From contig JAISOV010000016.1 in the NCBI GenBank assembly GCA_031275405.1, positions 1 through 64,000 on the forward strand: a DNA stretch of 64,000 nucleotides. The letters are read 5' to 3'. The position numbers and the translations under genes were made by a program. Below, piece after piece: positions 1 through 8,199 of this stretch. The notes below the pieces were generated by a model. That model did no database searches. It saw only the letters and a list, made by a program, of their open reading frames with translations, and was not told where the DNA came from. Numbering within the stretch: position 1 is the stretch's first letter; the number at the start of each line of letters is the position of its first letter. The stretch is from Clostridium sp. Its GTDB lineage: Bacteria; Bacillota; Clostridia; Lachnospirales; Lachnospiraceae.

Positions 1-1
1 C

Positions 2-619
2 GTCGATGAACTGGAGACCCTTTATGAAAAGGGGTATTTCGAGAAGCTGGCCCCGCATGGGAACGTGGTAGGGGCAGTCAGGGAGATCATACGCAGCTGC
101 CCTGACGTCGAGGTCCATATCCTGTCCGCCTACCTGGCGGACAGCGCATATGCGCTGCAGGAAAAAAACGGATGGCTGGACCGGCACCTGCCTGAGATCG
201 GCCGTGCGCACAGGGTATTCGTCCCCTGCGGGAGCGACAAGAAAGAAGGCATACCAGGCGGCATACGGGACAGCGACTTCCTGCTTGACGACTATACCAG
301 CAACCTCAACGGCTGGCAGCCGCCCGCAAGAGGGATCAAGCTGCTGAACGCGATCAACCACACGCGGGGCAGCTGGAAACATGACCGCATAAGATACGAC
401 CGGGAGCCGGCAGAGCTTGCGGACGGGATCCTGTCCGTCATGCGGGGCGAGAGGCAGATCTTCGACCAGAAGCCAGGCCGTCCTGGAAGAGCGGACAGAC
501 GTGCGGCACAGGACGTCCCAGACAGGGAGCCGGCTGCCGGAGAGGGGGGCATGACGCACGGGCAAGGGAAAGGACAGGCCAGGGGCGCAGGCAGGGCCTG
601 CGGCAGAGGAAGCCGCTGA
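2..619 (+). CDS. 5'-nucleotidase (NT5C-like HAD), 5'-truncated by window edge
   Basis: The frame is open from base 2, so the true start lies before the window and about 205 C-terminal residues are visible. The motif ILSAYL near residue 40 and LLDDYTSNL near residue 90 match HAD motifs II and IV of the cytosolic deoxyribonucleotidase (NT5C) family, which dephosphorylates nucleoside monophosphates. GIKLLNAINHTRGSW is also typical of these proteins. Such small nucleotidases are common cargo in Clostridia mobile elements. The last 50 or so residues are Gly/Arg/Glu-rich and look like an appended disordered tail. The internal GTG at 65 is not a believable start because the fold would be cut. The catalytic DxDxT motif lies outside the window, so activity cannot be judged. 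Confidence 0.7.
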   Translation, partial: VDELETLYEKGYFEKLAPHGNVVGAVREIIRSCPDVEVHILSAYLADSAYALQEKNGWLDRHLPEIGRAHRVFVPCGSDKKEGIPGGIRDSDFLLDDYTSNLNGWQPPARGIKLLNAINHTRGSWKHDRIRYDREPAELADGILSVMRGERQIFDQKPGRPGRADRRAAQDVPDREPAAGEGGMTHGQGKGQARGAGRACGRGSR

Positions 620-665
620 AAGAAGCGGCGGATGTCCGCCCAGGCGGACAGAAAGGAGAGTGTGC

Positions 666-962
666 ATGGAAACCACCGCGTACAAGGGGTACCATTTTGA
701 AAAAGGGCTCATGGCCCAGATCAGGGATTTCTATGACAGCGGGGGAGGGAGGCACAGCACCCGGTACACGGAAGTCTTCCTGGATACCGGGACCAGAGAA
801 ATATGGGGCCTGGAAAAAGTAAGCATCGGGCAGAACAGCTGGAGCTACTATCAGGATCCCGCCATCCTCCGGATCGGCAATTTCGCGGGGCCAGGCGCCA
901 CGCGTGACGGGATCATCGCCGCAGCGCAGAGGGCGCAGAGGGAGCGGCGGGAAGGCAGGTAG
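666..962 (+). CDS. Small hypothetical ICE protein (98 aa)
   Basis: ATG 666 is preceded by AGGAG with a 7-base spacer. A GTG at 660 in the same frame overlaps that site and is less likely. The product is soluble, rich in aromatic residues (YKGYHFEKG, SWSYYQDP) and ends in an Arg/Glu-rich helix. I see no signal peptide or membrane segment and do not recognise the family. It sits four bases upstream of the next small gene, so the two are probably co-transcribed with the nucleotidase gene. Confidence 0.6.
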   Translation: METTAYKGYHFEKGLMAQIRDFYDSGGGRHSTRYTEVFLDTGTREIWGLEKVSIGQNSWSYYQDPAILRIGNFAGPGATRDGIIAAAQRAQRERREGR

Positions 963-965
963 AGG

Positions 966-1154
966 ATGAAGAGGAGGTACCGGGTCAACATCACCGAGAC
1001 GGTGGCAAGGCATGTCTTCGTCTACGCGGACGACCCGCAGGACGCCTGCGACGTCGCCGAGAAGGCCCACAGCAGCCCCTTCGAGGTGCTGGAGGCGGAG
1101 TTCGACGCCGAGCCGGCGCCGCGCCACAGAAGGCAGATGGTCGCCGGGAGGTGA
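966..1154 (+). CDS. DpnD/PcfM-like small protein (62 aa)
   Basis: The 62-residue product has the pattern YRVNITETVARHVFVYAD followed by a short helix (DPQDACDVAEKA) and an acidic strand ending EVLEAEFD. This fits the DpnD/PcfM-like family of small alpha/beta proteins found on conjugative plasmids and ICEs, whose function is not established. It starts three bases after the stop of the preceding gene, implying translational coupling. The assignment rests on pattern memory and not on a search. Confidence 0.55.
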   Translation: MKRRYRVNITETVARHVFVYADDPQDACDVAEKAHSSPFEVLEAEFDAEPAPRHRRQMVAGR

Positions 1155-1298
1155 AAGGAGCGGCAGACGGGTGAGACTGGCGGACGGGCGGCATTTCCTG
1201 CTTGACAGGCCTGCGCGTCCGCGGTATCCTGTCCCTGAGAGGAAGGCAGGATCCCTCCGGGAGGGCCTCCCGGCAGGGAAAGGAGAAAGGAAGAGGAC

Positions 1299-1862
1299 AT
1301 GAAGAAAATGAAAAAAGGCGCCGTCTGCGCCCTGCTGGCCGCCCTGGCGCTGGCCGCGGCGGGCGGCCTCGCCGCCCGGGCCGTCCGCAAGGGCGCCGCG
1401 CAGGAAGAGGCGCTGGCCGCAGCGGCACAGGCGCAGGAGGAGGCGCGAGCCGCCGCGCAGGAAGAGGCGCGGGCGCGGGAGGAGGCACAGGCGCAGGAAG
1501 AGGCACAGGCCGCCGCGCAGGAAGAGGCGCTGGCCGCAGCGGAAGCAGAGGCACGGGCCGCAGCGGAAGCAGAGGCGCGGGCCGCCGCCCCCAGGACCGG
1601 CGACCGCAAGACGGAAGGCGGCAATGAGTATGAGTATCAGGAGGGTCACGGCTGGATATGGCTCTGGGTCGAGGGCGGCGCCCCCAGGACCGGCGACCGC
1701 ATGACGGAAGGCGGCAGGGAGTATGAGTATCGGGAGGGTTCCGGCTGGGAGGACGTGACGCCCTATGTGCCGTTCGAGGAGCTCCCCCCGGAGGAGCAGG
1801 AGATGTGGAGGCGGCTCGCGGAGCGGGTCGAGTTCGGCGGGGCCAGCGGGGATGCGCCCTGA
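1299..1862 (+). CDS. Secreted Ala/Glu-rich coiled-coil protein with tandem repeats
   Basis: A Sec-type signal peptide spans about residues 1-27 (Lys-rich start, then ALLAALALAAAGGLAA). Residues 30-95 are almost only Ala, Glu, Gln and Arg, predicting a long helix or coiled coil. Two copies of a 23-residue unit (APRTGDR-TEGG-EYEY-EG-GW) begin near residues 97 and 128. The tail is acidic and aromatic. An alternative ATG lies at 1308. It heads the Tad-like locus and is separated from the next gene by a terminator at 1898-1924, so it may be expressed independently. No family is recognised. A pilus-associated or cell-surface role is inference from context. Confidence 0.6.
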   Translation: MKKMKKGAVCALLAALALAAAGGLAARAVRKGAAQEEALAAAAQAQEEARAAAQEEARAREEAQAQEEAQAAAQEEALAAAEAEARAAAEAEARAAAPRTGDRKTEGGNEYEYQEGHGWIWLWVEGGAPRTGDRMTEGGREYEYREGSGWEDVTPYVPFEELPPEEQEMWRRLAERVEFGGASGDAP

Positions 1863-1897
1863 GGGCCGCCTGCCGGGAGGGCAGGCACAGGAAGGGA

Positions 1898-1924
1898 AGC
1901 GGCGCGGGGAAGGCGCCGCTTTTT
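1898..1924 (+). terminator. Rho-independent terminator
   Basis: An 8-bp perfect stem (AGCGGCGC at 1898-1905 with GCGCCGCT at 1913-1920), a 7-base loop and a run of five T residues ending at 1924 form a canonical intrinsic terminator. It follows the coiled-coil gene by 35 bases and precedes the ribosome binding site of the large secreted protein, so readthrough here would set the ratio of the two products. Confidence 0.75.
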
Positions 1925-1953
1925 GCGTGGGGGGAAAGGAGGGCCGGGGACGG

Positions 1954-4035
1954 ATGGGGATACGGACGAAGATACTGGCCGGGGCCTGCCTGCTGGCCGC
2001 CCTGGCCTCCCCGGCGGGCGCCCGGGCGGCTGCCGACCCCAACATGGACGCCGGCGGGGGCGGCATGGGCGGCGGGAGCGCGCAGGAGAGGTGGGTCCCC
2101 GGCGACGAGGGCGTCCGGGTGAGCGTCATACGCACTGCGGACGCCGCACGGCTCGGGAGGAGCGCCGACCTCGTGAACGCCGCCCCGGCCGTGGACCGGC
2201 ACGGCGGGGCCGCGGACAAGCTCTCCTGCCTGGCGGGGGCAGGGTTCACGGTACTGGGGGGAAGCACGTACCGGTATGACGTCATGCCGGACGGCCTGGG
2301 GCTGCCCACGCTCATCCCCAGCGCCTCCCGGCCGGCGGCGGGGATAGGCGAGGTCCGGGAGTACTTCCGCAGGGAAGACGTCTGCAGGTGGATCGCGGAG
2401 GCATGCGGCGTCCCCTACGGGCTGCTTTCGGACGGCTCCTGCAGGATCCTGGCGGAGCCGGTCGCCTACCTGACCCACGGGGGCGCCCGCTGGGCCCTGA
2501 CCGCCACGCAGGCGGCGCTCCTGGACCTTTCGGAGGGCGGCAGGCTGCGCAGGGCGGTGGGCTCCTTCACCCACCAGAACCTCCCGCTCTCGCTCTTCCT
2601 GGAGGAGGACGAGCTGGGGATCGGCGCCTGGAAGGGGCCCAGGAGCGGGAAGCAGGCCGACGGGGACATCGTCAACTTCCTGGGCGTGGGCATCGTGCGC
2701 TTCGCGAACGACACCGGGGGGGAGGCGCCGCCCCCGGCAGGGGGGAGCGGGACGGGCGCGGGCGGGGCGGGCGGCGCCGAGGAAGCCTCCTACCGCACGG
2801 ACACGGACGTGTTCACGTCCGTCACCGTCAGCTCCGGGACGGAGCGCGGGCTCCACGCCCCGGGGAGCTACGACGCCCAGGCCTACCCGGGCCGCCAGGC
2901 CGGCCCCGTGTCGGTCTCGTTCCAGATCCTGGGAGCCACCTATACGCACGGGCCCATCTGGCTGCCGGAGGGCGGCTCGCAGCTGGCGTGGGCGGCATGG
3001 CATACGCCCTCCTACCCCTGCGACTTCACGGTCCGGGTCACGTCGGACGCGGACCTCTCCGTCTCGGAGATCCGCGTCCGCGTCCGCGACGCCGAGGCGA
3101 ACGACCCGCCGGACCCGCAGGCCGGGGACCGCTTCGACGCGTACCGGGCGCCTGCCGTGCCGGGCGCCTCCTCCGGCGCCCTCTCCTGGGGGGAATGGGC
3201 CTGCGCCTGGGAAGAGGACCTGCGGTGGGTGGAGCAGCCCCACGTCCATACGGACGCCTGCTACGGCCCGCAGACGGTGTGCGGGGGCGCCTCCTTCGCC
3301 CGGGAGAAGACGGGGGAGACCTTCTACTACGGGAACCGGGACAATGACGGGAACCTCATCTGGTGCCCCCGGTGCGGCAGCTGGGAATGCCCGGGCCACC
3401 GGGACGAGCGCTTCCAGTACGTGTGCGCCTCCTGCGGCGCCCAGTACGCCTCCCCGCCGGCCTCCTGCACCGCCTCCTCCCGCCGGCTGGAATGCGGCCT
3501 GAGCGACCGGCCGATGTGGATAGACTTCGGGGAGTACGCCTATGCCTGGAAGGGGTACCGGGCCTGGCTCGGCGGGACGCTCGAGGTCCTGGCGGGCGGG
3601 AAGGCGCCGACCGCGCAGGACGGGGGCCGGACCATGCGCTCCGGCTACGGGCTGACGGCCGCCCTGCGCACGCAGGTCCTGGGGAACGCCCCGGCAGGCC
3701 AGGCCACCCAGGCACAGACGGCCGTGATGTACTTCCCGGAGTTCGGCTACGCCCAGGGCATCCCGGGGGCGCCGGCGCCCTTCTCCGCGCCCTACTGGAG
3801 GGTTCTGGAGCGGGACGGCGCGGGTGCCTTCCAGCTCGCGGAGAACCCTTATTCCGCCTACGGCCAGAGGGTGCATTTCACGCCGGTGTGGTACCCGGAC
3901 GGCGCCTATGCGCCCTACGCGGCAGCCTCCGACGCCTGGACGCCGGCGGGGATGCTCCGGCTGGGGCTCCCCGGCAGCGTCACGCTCGCCGGCTCGGTGT
4001 TCGACGACTGGCATATCGCCCCGGCCGCCCCGTAG
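1954..4035 (+). CDS. Large secreted protein heading the Tad-like locus
   Basis: ATG 1954 is chosen because AAAGGAGGG lies 10 bases upstream and the first 28 residues form a clean signal peptide ending in ARAAADP. The 693-residue product has a Gly/Pro/Ala-rich linker near residues 255-275 and a Cys/His-rich segment at about 430-515 (HVHTDACYG, WCPRCGSWECPGH, CASCGAQY), which looks like a metal-binding or disulphide-rich module. No membrane anchor is evident. The family is not recognised. Its place directly before the prepilin and prepilin-peptidase genes suggests an exported pilus-associated or adhesive protein, by inference only. Confidence 0.65.
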   Translation: MGIRTKILAGACLLAALASPAGARAAADPNMDAGGGGMGGGSAQERWVPGDEGVRVSVIRTADAARLGRSADLVNAAPAVDRHGGAADKLSCLAGAGFTVLGGSTYRYDVMPDGLGLPTLIPSASRPAAGIGEVREYFRREDVCRWIAEACGVPYGLLSDGSCRILAEPVAYLTHGGARWALTATQAALLDLSEGGRLRRAVGSFTHQNLPLSLFLEEDELGIGAWKGPRSGKQADGDIVNFLGVGIVRFANDTGGEAPPPAGGSGTGAGGAGGAEEASYRTDTDVFTSVTVSSGTERGLHAPGSYDAQAYPGRQAGPVSVSFQILGATYTHGPIWLPEGGSQLAWAAWHTPSYPCDFTVRVTSDADLSVSEIRVRVRDAEANDPPDPQAGDRFDAYRAPAVPGASSGALSWGEWACAWEEDLRWVEQPHVHTDACYGPQTVCGGASFAREKTGETFYYGNRDNDGNLIWCPRCGSWECPGHRDERFQYVCASCGAQYASPPASCTASSRRLECGLSDRPMWIDFGEYAYAWKGYRAWLGGTLEVLAGGKAPTAQDGGRTMRSGYGLTAALRTQVLGNAPAGQATQAQTAVMYFPEFGYAQGIPGAPAPFSAPYWRVLERDGAGAFQLAENPYSAYGQRVHFTPVWYPDGAYAPYAAASDAWTPAGMLRLGLPGSVTLAGSVFDDWHIAPAAP

Positions 4036-4116
4036 GAGCGCCCCGCACGGGCCATGGGCCGGGAAAAAGAAAAAAACGGCCCCGGAAAGGGCAGACAGAG
4101 GAAAGGAGACCGGAGA

Positions 4117-4359
4117 ATGGAACCAGACCACGGCACCAAGAAGAAACAGGCGGGACGCAGAGCCTGGGAAAAGGCCGCAAGGCTCCTGTGCGACCGGCAG
4201 GGAAGCGGCATGGTCGAGTTCGTCATCCTCATCGTCATCGCCCTGGTGATCGGCGCGCTCATCCTGGTGACGATGACGGACCTATGGGAGCAGACGATCC
4301 TGCCGGCCATGCAGGAGAAGGTGACGCAGATGTTCGACTACCGCACGGTAAGCCCGTGA
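4117..4359 (+). CDS. Flp-like class IVb prepilin (80 aa)
   Basis: ATG 4117 has AAAGGAG 8 bases upstream. The protein has a charged leader of 29 residues ending in Gly29, then SGMVEFVILIVIALVIGALI. Cleavage after Gly29 places Glu34 at +5, the hallmark of type IV and Tad prepilins, followed by one hydrophobic helix and a short C-terminal tail. The length, small size and position next to a prepilin peptidase fit the major Flp subunit of a Tad pilus. It resembles proteins annotated as DUF6133 in Clostridia elements, though I cannot verify the number. The leader is unusually long and basic. Confidence 0.75.
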   Translation: MEPDHGTKKKQAGRRAWEKAARLLCDRQGSGMVEFVILIVIALVIGALILVTMTDLWEQTILPAMQEKVTQMFDYRTVSP

Positions 4360-4408
4360 TGGGAGGGGCGCCCTCCTGAGGGACCAGGCCGCCGCGCTCT
4401 GGATCGGC

Positions 4409-4795
4409 GTGCTGCTTGTCCTGGCCGGGATCAGCGACGCCCGGCGCGGCCGGGTCCGGAACCTCTTCCCGGCCCTGATCCTTGCCCTGGCGCTCCTGTC
4501 GGCGGCAGGGGGCCGCACCCCTCCCGCGCACCTGCTGGGCATCCTGCTGGCGGCGCCGTTCTACGGCGCCTGGCTGAAAGGGGGCATCGGCGGCGCGGAC
4601 GTCAAGATCGTCGCCGCGGCCGGCGGCTTCCTAGGGCTGCGCGGAGGGTGCGCGGCCCTCCTGACGGGCCTGGCCCTGTGCATCGGCATAGAGTCCTGGC
4701 GGCGCAGGAAAAAAAACGGCGGCCGGGAAACCTTCCCGCTCATCCCCTATCTTGCCGCCGGATACCTCGCCTGGCTCTTCCTCCCGGCAGGCTGA
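4409..4795 (+). CDS. tadV: TadV/CpaA-like A24 prepilin peptidase
   Basis: The product is a short polytopic membrane protein with the two catalytic aspartates of the A24 family: Asp10 in ISDARRGRVRN and Asp64 in GGADVK, a variant of the GxGD motif. It would cut the leader of the prepilin encoded just upstream. The start is uncertain. GTG 4409 is used here, but the frame is open upstream and CTG 4376 lies 7-8 bases after GGGAGGGG, which would give a fuller first membrane helix. At about 130-140 residues it matches the minimal TadV/CpaA class that lacks a methylase domain. Confidence 0.8.
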   Translation: MLLVLAGISDARRGRVRNLFPALILALALLSAAGGRTPPAHLLGILLAAPFYGAWLKGGIGGADVKIVAAAGGFLGLRGGCAALLTGLALCIGIESWRRRKKNGGRETFPLIPYLAAGYLAWLFLPAG

Positions 4796-4939
4796 GCGCA
4801 GGACGCGGCAGGAACGGCCCGTATCCAGGGACACCGAAGAAGGAAGGCCCCATGGGACGCCGCGCCCCATGCCATCCTTCCGCAGCAGCCCGTATCCAGA
4901 CCACCATAAGAAAGACAGAAAAGAAAGGAAGAACCGACC

Positions 4940-5803
4940 ATGAAAAAAATCCTCCGTAACCGGAGCGTCCTGGGCCTCCTGTGCATCCTGGCGGCGGGAG
5001 GGATCTGCCTGGGCCTTGCGCCGCCCTGGCGGCGTCTGCTGGCACAGGAGACTTACGTGATAGAGGCCGTGGAATACATCCGGGCAGGGGAGCAGATCCA
5101 GGGCGGGCAGATCCGGAGGGCCCCGGCGGGAGGGTACCGCCCGGCGCAGGCCTGTGCCACGCAGAGCGGGCAGGCGGTCGGGCAGTACGCCAGAAGCGAC
5201 CTCTACCCCGGCGACCTGTGCCTGCTGGAGAAGCTCTCCCCTGTCCCGCTGGCCGAAAACGGGGTCCTGGGCGGCCTGGACGGCTCCCAGGTCGCGGTGT
5301 CCTTCACCGTGCTTTCCTTTGCGGCAGGCCTCTCCGACAAGCTGGAAGCGGGAGACATCGTCTGCCTGGCCGCCGGCGTCGCCGGAGAGGAGGCAGCCGT
5401 CCTCCCGGAGCTGGCCTGCCTGCGCCTGATCGCAGTCACCTCCCAGGAGGCGGGGGACGTGGACTACAGCCGCAGGCCCCTGCCGGAGGAAGGATGGGAG
5501 CATACGGCGACGCTCAGCGTCCTGGCGGATCCCATGCAGGCGAGGCTCATCGTCTCCCTGGAGCAGAACGCGCGGATCCATGTCCTGCTGATCTGGCGGG
5601 GAGAGGGCGGGGAGCGCCTCTTAGCAGGGCAGGAGGACGTGCTGGAAAAGATCCGCAGCGGGGAGCTGCCGGCGAGCGGCCTCTCCTCCCTGACGGCCGC
5701 AGGCAGGCCCAAGGCCCCGGAGGCCGCTCCTGAGGCCCCCCAGGCGCTCCCCCCGCAGATGCCGGAGACGGACAGCGCGGCGGCGCGGGAGGGAGGGGGA
5801 TGA
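4940..5803 (+). CDS. cpaB: CpaB/RcpC-like SAF-domain pilus assembly protein
   Basis: The 287-residue product has an N-terminal membrane anchor (residues 8-25) and then a SAF-type domain (VEYIRAGEQIQGGQIRR, YARSDLYPGDLCLLEKL) characteristic of CpaB/RcpC. In Gram-negative Tad systems this family links the inner-membrane machine to the secretin. In monoderms it is thought to act at the membrane-cell wall interface. The C-terminus is Pro/Ala-rich. The stop overlaps the next start (ATGA), so it is coupled to the TadZ gene. Confidence 0.75.
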   Translation: MKKILRNRSVLGLLCILAAGGICLGLAPPWRRLLAQETYVIEAVEYIRAGEQIQGGQIRRAPAGGYRPAQACATQSGQAVGQYARSDLYPGDLCLLEKLSPVPLAENGVLGGLDGSQVAVSFTVLSFAAGLSDKLEAGDIVCLAAGVAGEEAAVLPELACLRLIAVTSQEAGDVDYSRRPLPEEGWEHTATLSVLADPMQARLIVSLEQNARIHVLLIWRGEGGERLLAGQEDVLEKIRSGELPASGLSSLTAAGRPKAPEAAPEAPQALPPQMPETDSAAAREGGG

Positions 5804-6768
5804 CGGGCCGGGAAGGAAAGCTCGTCGCCGTGGCGGGCTCCCCAGGCTGCGGCAAGACGCTGACGAGCCTCAAGCTGGCCCTCGCCTTGGAAAGCAGGGG
5901 GAAGGACGTCCTGGTCTTCGCCCTGGAAAGCGCGCCGCCGCCGCTTTCCTACCTGCTGGCGTGCCCGCCTGGCCCCCGGCAGAGCCTGGGGGCGCTCCTG
6001 GCCCGGCCCCAGACGGGCCCTGCGGACATTTTACGCGCCTGCCTGCCTGTCCCCGGCCACCGCCGGGTCGCGCTCATCGGCTACCTTCCGGGCGAGAGCC
6101 TTTCGGACTACCCGGCCCCTCAGGCAGGCCGGATCCGCGGCGTCTATGAAAAGGCGCGCCGCGCCGCCGACTTCGTCCTCCTGGACTGCGCGGCCGGGGC
6201 CGAAGGGAGCCCCGCGACGCTTCAGGCCCTCCGGGAGGCGGACGCCGTCCTGGAGCTTGCCTGCGCCGATCCCAAAAGCGTAAGCTACCGGCGCTGCCTG
6301 GAGCGCCTCCGGCAGGACCTGGACCGCCGTCCCGGGCAGGAGACGCTCACTGTCCTCAATAACGCTGCCGCAGGCCAGCCCTGGGAAGAAGCCGTATCCC
6401 TCCTGGGCGCCCTGCACACGGCCGTGCCGCAGTGCGCGGCCGTAGCGCGCCAGTACCGCGAGATGGCCCTGTGGGAGCCGCCGGAGGGCAGGGAGGGGCG
6501 GCATTACACGGAGCGGATCGCCAGGATCGCAGGCCTGCTCCTCCCCGCGCAGGAACAGGCGGCTGCGGGAGGAAAGCGCGGGAAGCGGAAGCGGGAACAG
6601 GGGAAAGAAAGGGCAGCCGCCGGCACCGGGCCGGAAAAGAGCCGGATCACGGCCTGGCGCAAGGCTCCTCCCCGCCCGTTCCCCCTGTGGGAGGACGCAC
6701 AAGGGGCCGCTGCGCAGAACAACGGAAAAGGAGGATCAAGGGATGGAACAGACAGGCCTCAGGCATGA
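5800..6768 (+). CDS. tadZ: TadZ/CpaE-like MinD-family ATPase
   Basis: Residues 1-230 resemble the P-loop ATPase fold of MinD/CpaE proteins, with GSPGCGKTLTS at residues 13-23 as the nucleotide-binding loop and DFVLLDCAAGAEGSP as the following strand. TadZ proteins localise Tad pilus assembly. There is no clear receiver domain at the N-terminus. The last 100 residues are Lys/Arg/Gly-rich and probably disordered. The gene overlaps both neighbours (4 bases with cpaB, 26 bases with tadA), which supports a single operon. Confidence 0.75.
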   Translation: MTGREGKLVAVAGSPGCGKTLTSLKLALALESRGKDVLVFALESAPPPLSYLLACPPGPRQSLGALLARPQTGPADILRACLPVPGHRRVALIGYLPGESLSDYPAPQAGRIRGVYEKARRAADFVLLDCAAGAEGSPATLQALREADAVLELACADPKSVSYRRCLERLRQDLDRRPGQETLTVLNNAAAGQPWEEAVSLLGALHTAVPQCAAVARQYREMALWEPPEGREGRHYTERIARIAGLLLPAQEQAAAGGKRGKRKREQGKERAAAGTGPEKSRITAWRKAPPRPFPLWEDAQGAAAQNNGKGGSRDGTDRPQA

Positions 6769-8143
6769 CCCGGACACGCGGGGGCAGGCCGCGCTCCAGG
6801 GCACGGAAAACGTCCTGCCCCTGCGCGAGGCCATCCGCCGCACGCAGGCGCACATCGCGCAGGAGTGCGCCGGGGTGCTGGAGAGCCGGGACCGGGGGCT
6901 GCTCCTTTCCTACATCCGGCAGTACGTAGACAGGGAAGGCTTCTCCGCCGGAGGGCTCCCCGCCCAGGAGCTGGCACAGCGGATCTATGACGAGATGTGC
7001 GGCTTCTCGGTCCTTGCGCCCTACCTGGACCCGGGGCGCACGGACATCGAAGAGGTCAACGTCAACGCCTATGACGACATCTGGGTCACCTATGCGGACG
7101 GCAGGAGCCTGCAGGCGCAGGAGACCTTCTTCGACGCGGACCATGCGGTCGACGTCACCCGCCGCATCCTGCACAAGTCGGGGACGGTCTTCGACGAGTC
7201 GAGGCCTGCCGTGACGGGCTACCTCTCCGGCAACATCCGCGTGAGCGCCGTCGGTTTCCGTGTGGCCGGGCGCGAAAAGGGCGCCGTCCTCTCCATCCGG
7301 ATCGTGAACCCCAGAAAGCTCTCCTTAGGGCAGTTCGTGGAAAACGGCACGGGGACGCGGGAGATGCTGCTTTTCTTAGCGGCGGCCTACTGCTACGGCG
7401 TCTCCGTCTGCCTGGCCGGCGCCGCCGGAAGCGGCAAGACGACGCTGATGGGCTATATGCTCGGCCAGGTGCCGGACGGCAGGCGCCTGGTCACCATCGA
7501 AGAGGGCTGCCGGGAGCTGGACTGCGTCCGGCGCGGCCAGGACGGCAGGCCGCGCAACAGCGCGGTGCATCTGCTGGCCGGGGAGCCGGGCGACGCCGGG
7601 AGCGGCGCCACGCTCACGGACCTGCTGCGGACGGCGCTGACGATCCATCCGCATTACCTGGCGGTGGCGGAAATGAAAGGCGAGGAAAGCTTCCTGGCCA
7701 TCAGCGCCGCCTATACGGGCCATACCGTGGCCACCACCATCCACGCCGGCTCCTGCGAGGACATCTACTGGCGCATGGCGGCCCTCTGCAGGAGGCGCGA
7801 CCCCATGGAGGACGCCACGCTGCTGCGCTTAGCCTCCAGGGCCTTCCCCCTGGCCGTCTTCTGCCGCCAGGGGCAGGACGGCACAAGGCGCGTCACGCAG
7901 ATCGCCGAATGCACCGGCACCGAGGGCCTGGAGCCGCGCATGAACACCCTCTGGCGTTTCGACACGCAGGACGGCGGACAGGAAGGGGACGGAAGCTTCC
8001 GGCGCGTGGGGACGCCCAGTCCGCGGCTGGTCGGAAAGCTGCGGGAGAACGGCTGCCCGCACGGTTTCCTGCGCTACTTATCGACAGCGGAGCCGCAGGG
8101 CCCCCCAGGCGCCGGCAGAGACCTGCCAGAGGCCCTGTGCTGA
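6743..8143 (+). CDS. tadA: TadA/CpaF-type secretion ATPase
   Basis: The 466-residue protein has the layout of CpaF ATPases: an N-terminal helical region, a conserved PAS-like region (SVLAPYLDPGRTDIEEVNVNAYDDIW), a Walker A motif GAAGSGKTT at residues 226-234, and an Asp/His-containing region and AEMKGEES near residue 307. It powers pilus assembly from the cytoplasmic face together with TadB and TadC. AAAGGAGGA precedes ATG 6743. The coding region overlaps the end of tadZ. Confidence 0.85.
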   Translation: MEQTGLRHDPDTRGQAALQGTENVLPLREAIRRTQAHIAQECAGVLESRDRGLLLSYIRQYVDREGFSAGGLPAQELAQRIYDEMCGFSVLAPYLDPGRTDIEEVNVNAYDDIWVTYADGRSLQAQETFFDADHAVDVTRRILHKSGTVFDESRPAVTGYLSGNIRVSAVGFRVAGREKGAVLSIRIVNPRKLSLGQFVENGTGTREMLLFLAAAYCYGVSVCLAGAAGSGKTTLMGYMLGQVPDGRRLVTIEEGCRELDCVRRGQDGRPRNSAVHLLAGEPGDAGSGATLTDLLRTALTIHPHYLAVAEMKGEESFLAISAAYTGHTVATTIHAGSCEDIYWRMAALCRRRDPMEDATLLRLASRAFPLAVFCRQGQDGTRRVTQIAECTGTEGLEPRMNTLWRFDTQDGGQEGDGSFRRVGTPSPRLVGKLRENGCPHGFLRYLSTAEPQGPPGAGRDLPEALC

Positions 8144-8199
8144 AAGCCTTCCCCTGGGCCCTCCGCCCACATCCCCCCACAGAAAGGACACTATACCAG

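Noticed and set aside
4056..4082. GGGCCG/CGGCCC stem as a terminator before the prepilin gene
   Set aside because: The loop is a long A-rich tract and there is no T run after the stem.
991..4131. A 1046-residue open frame on the minus strand and a 625-residue one at 438-2315
   Set aside because: High GC keeps antisense frames open. Their sequences are Arg/Pro/Gly-rich shadows, with no ribosome binding site, and lie opposite genes with signal peptides and family motifs.
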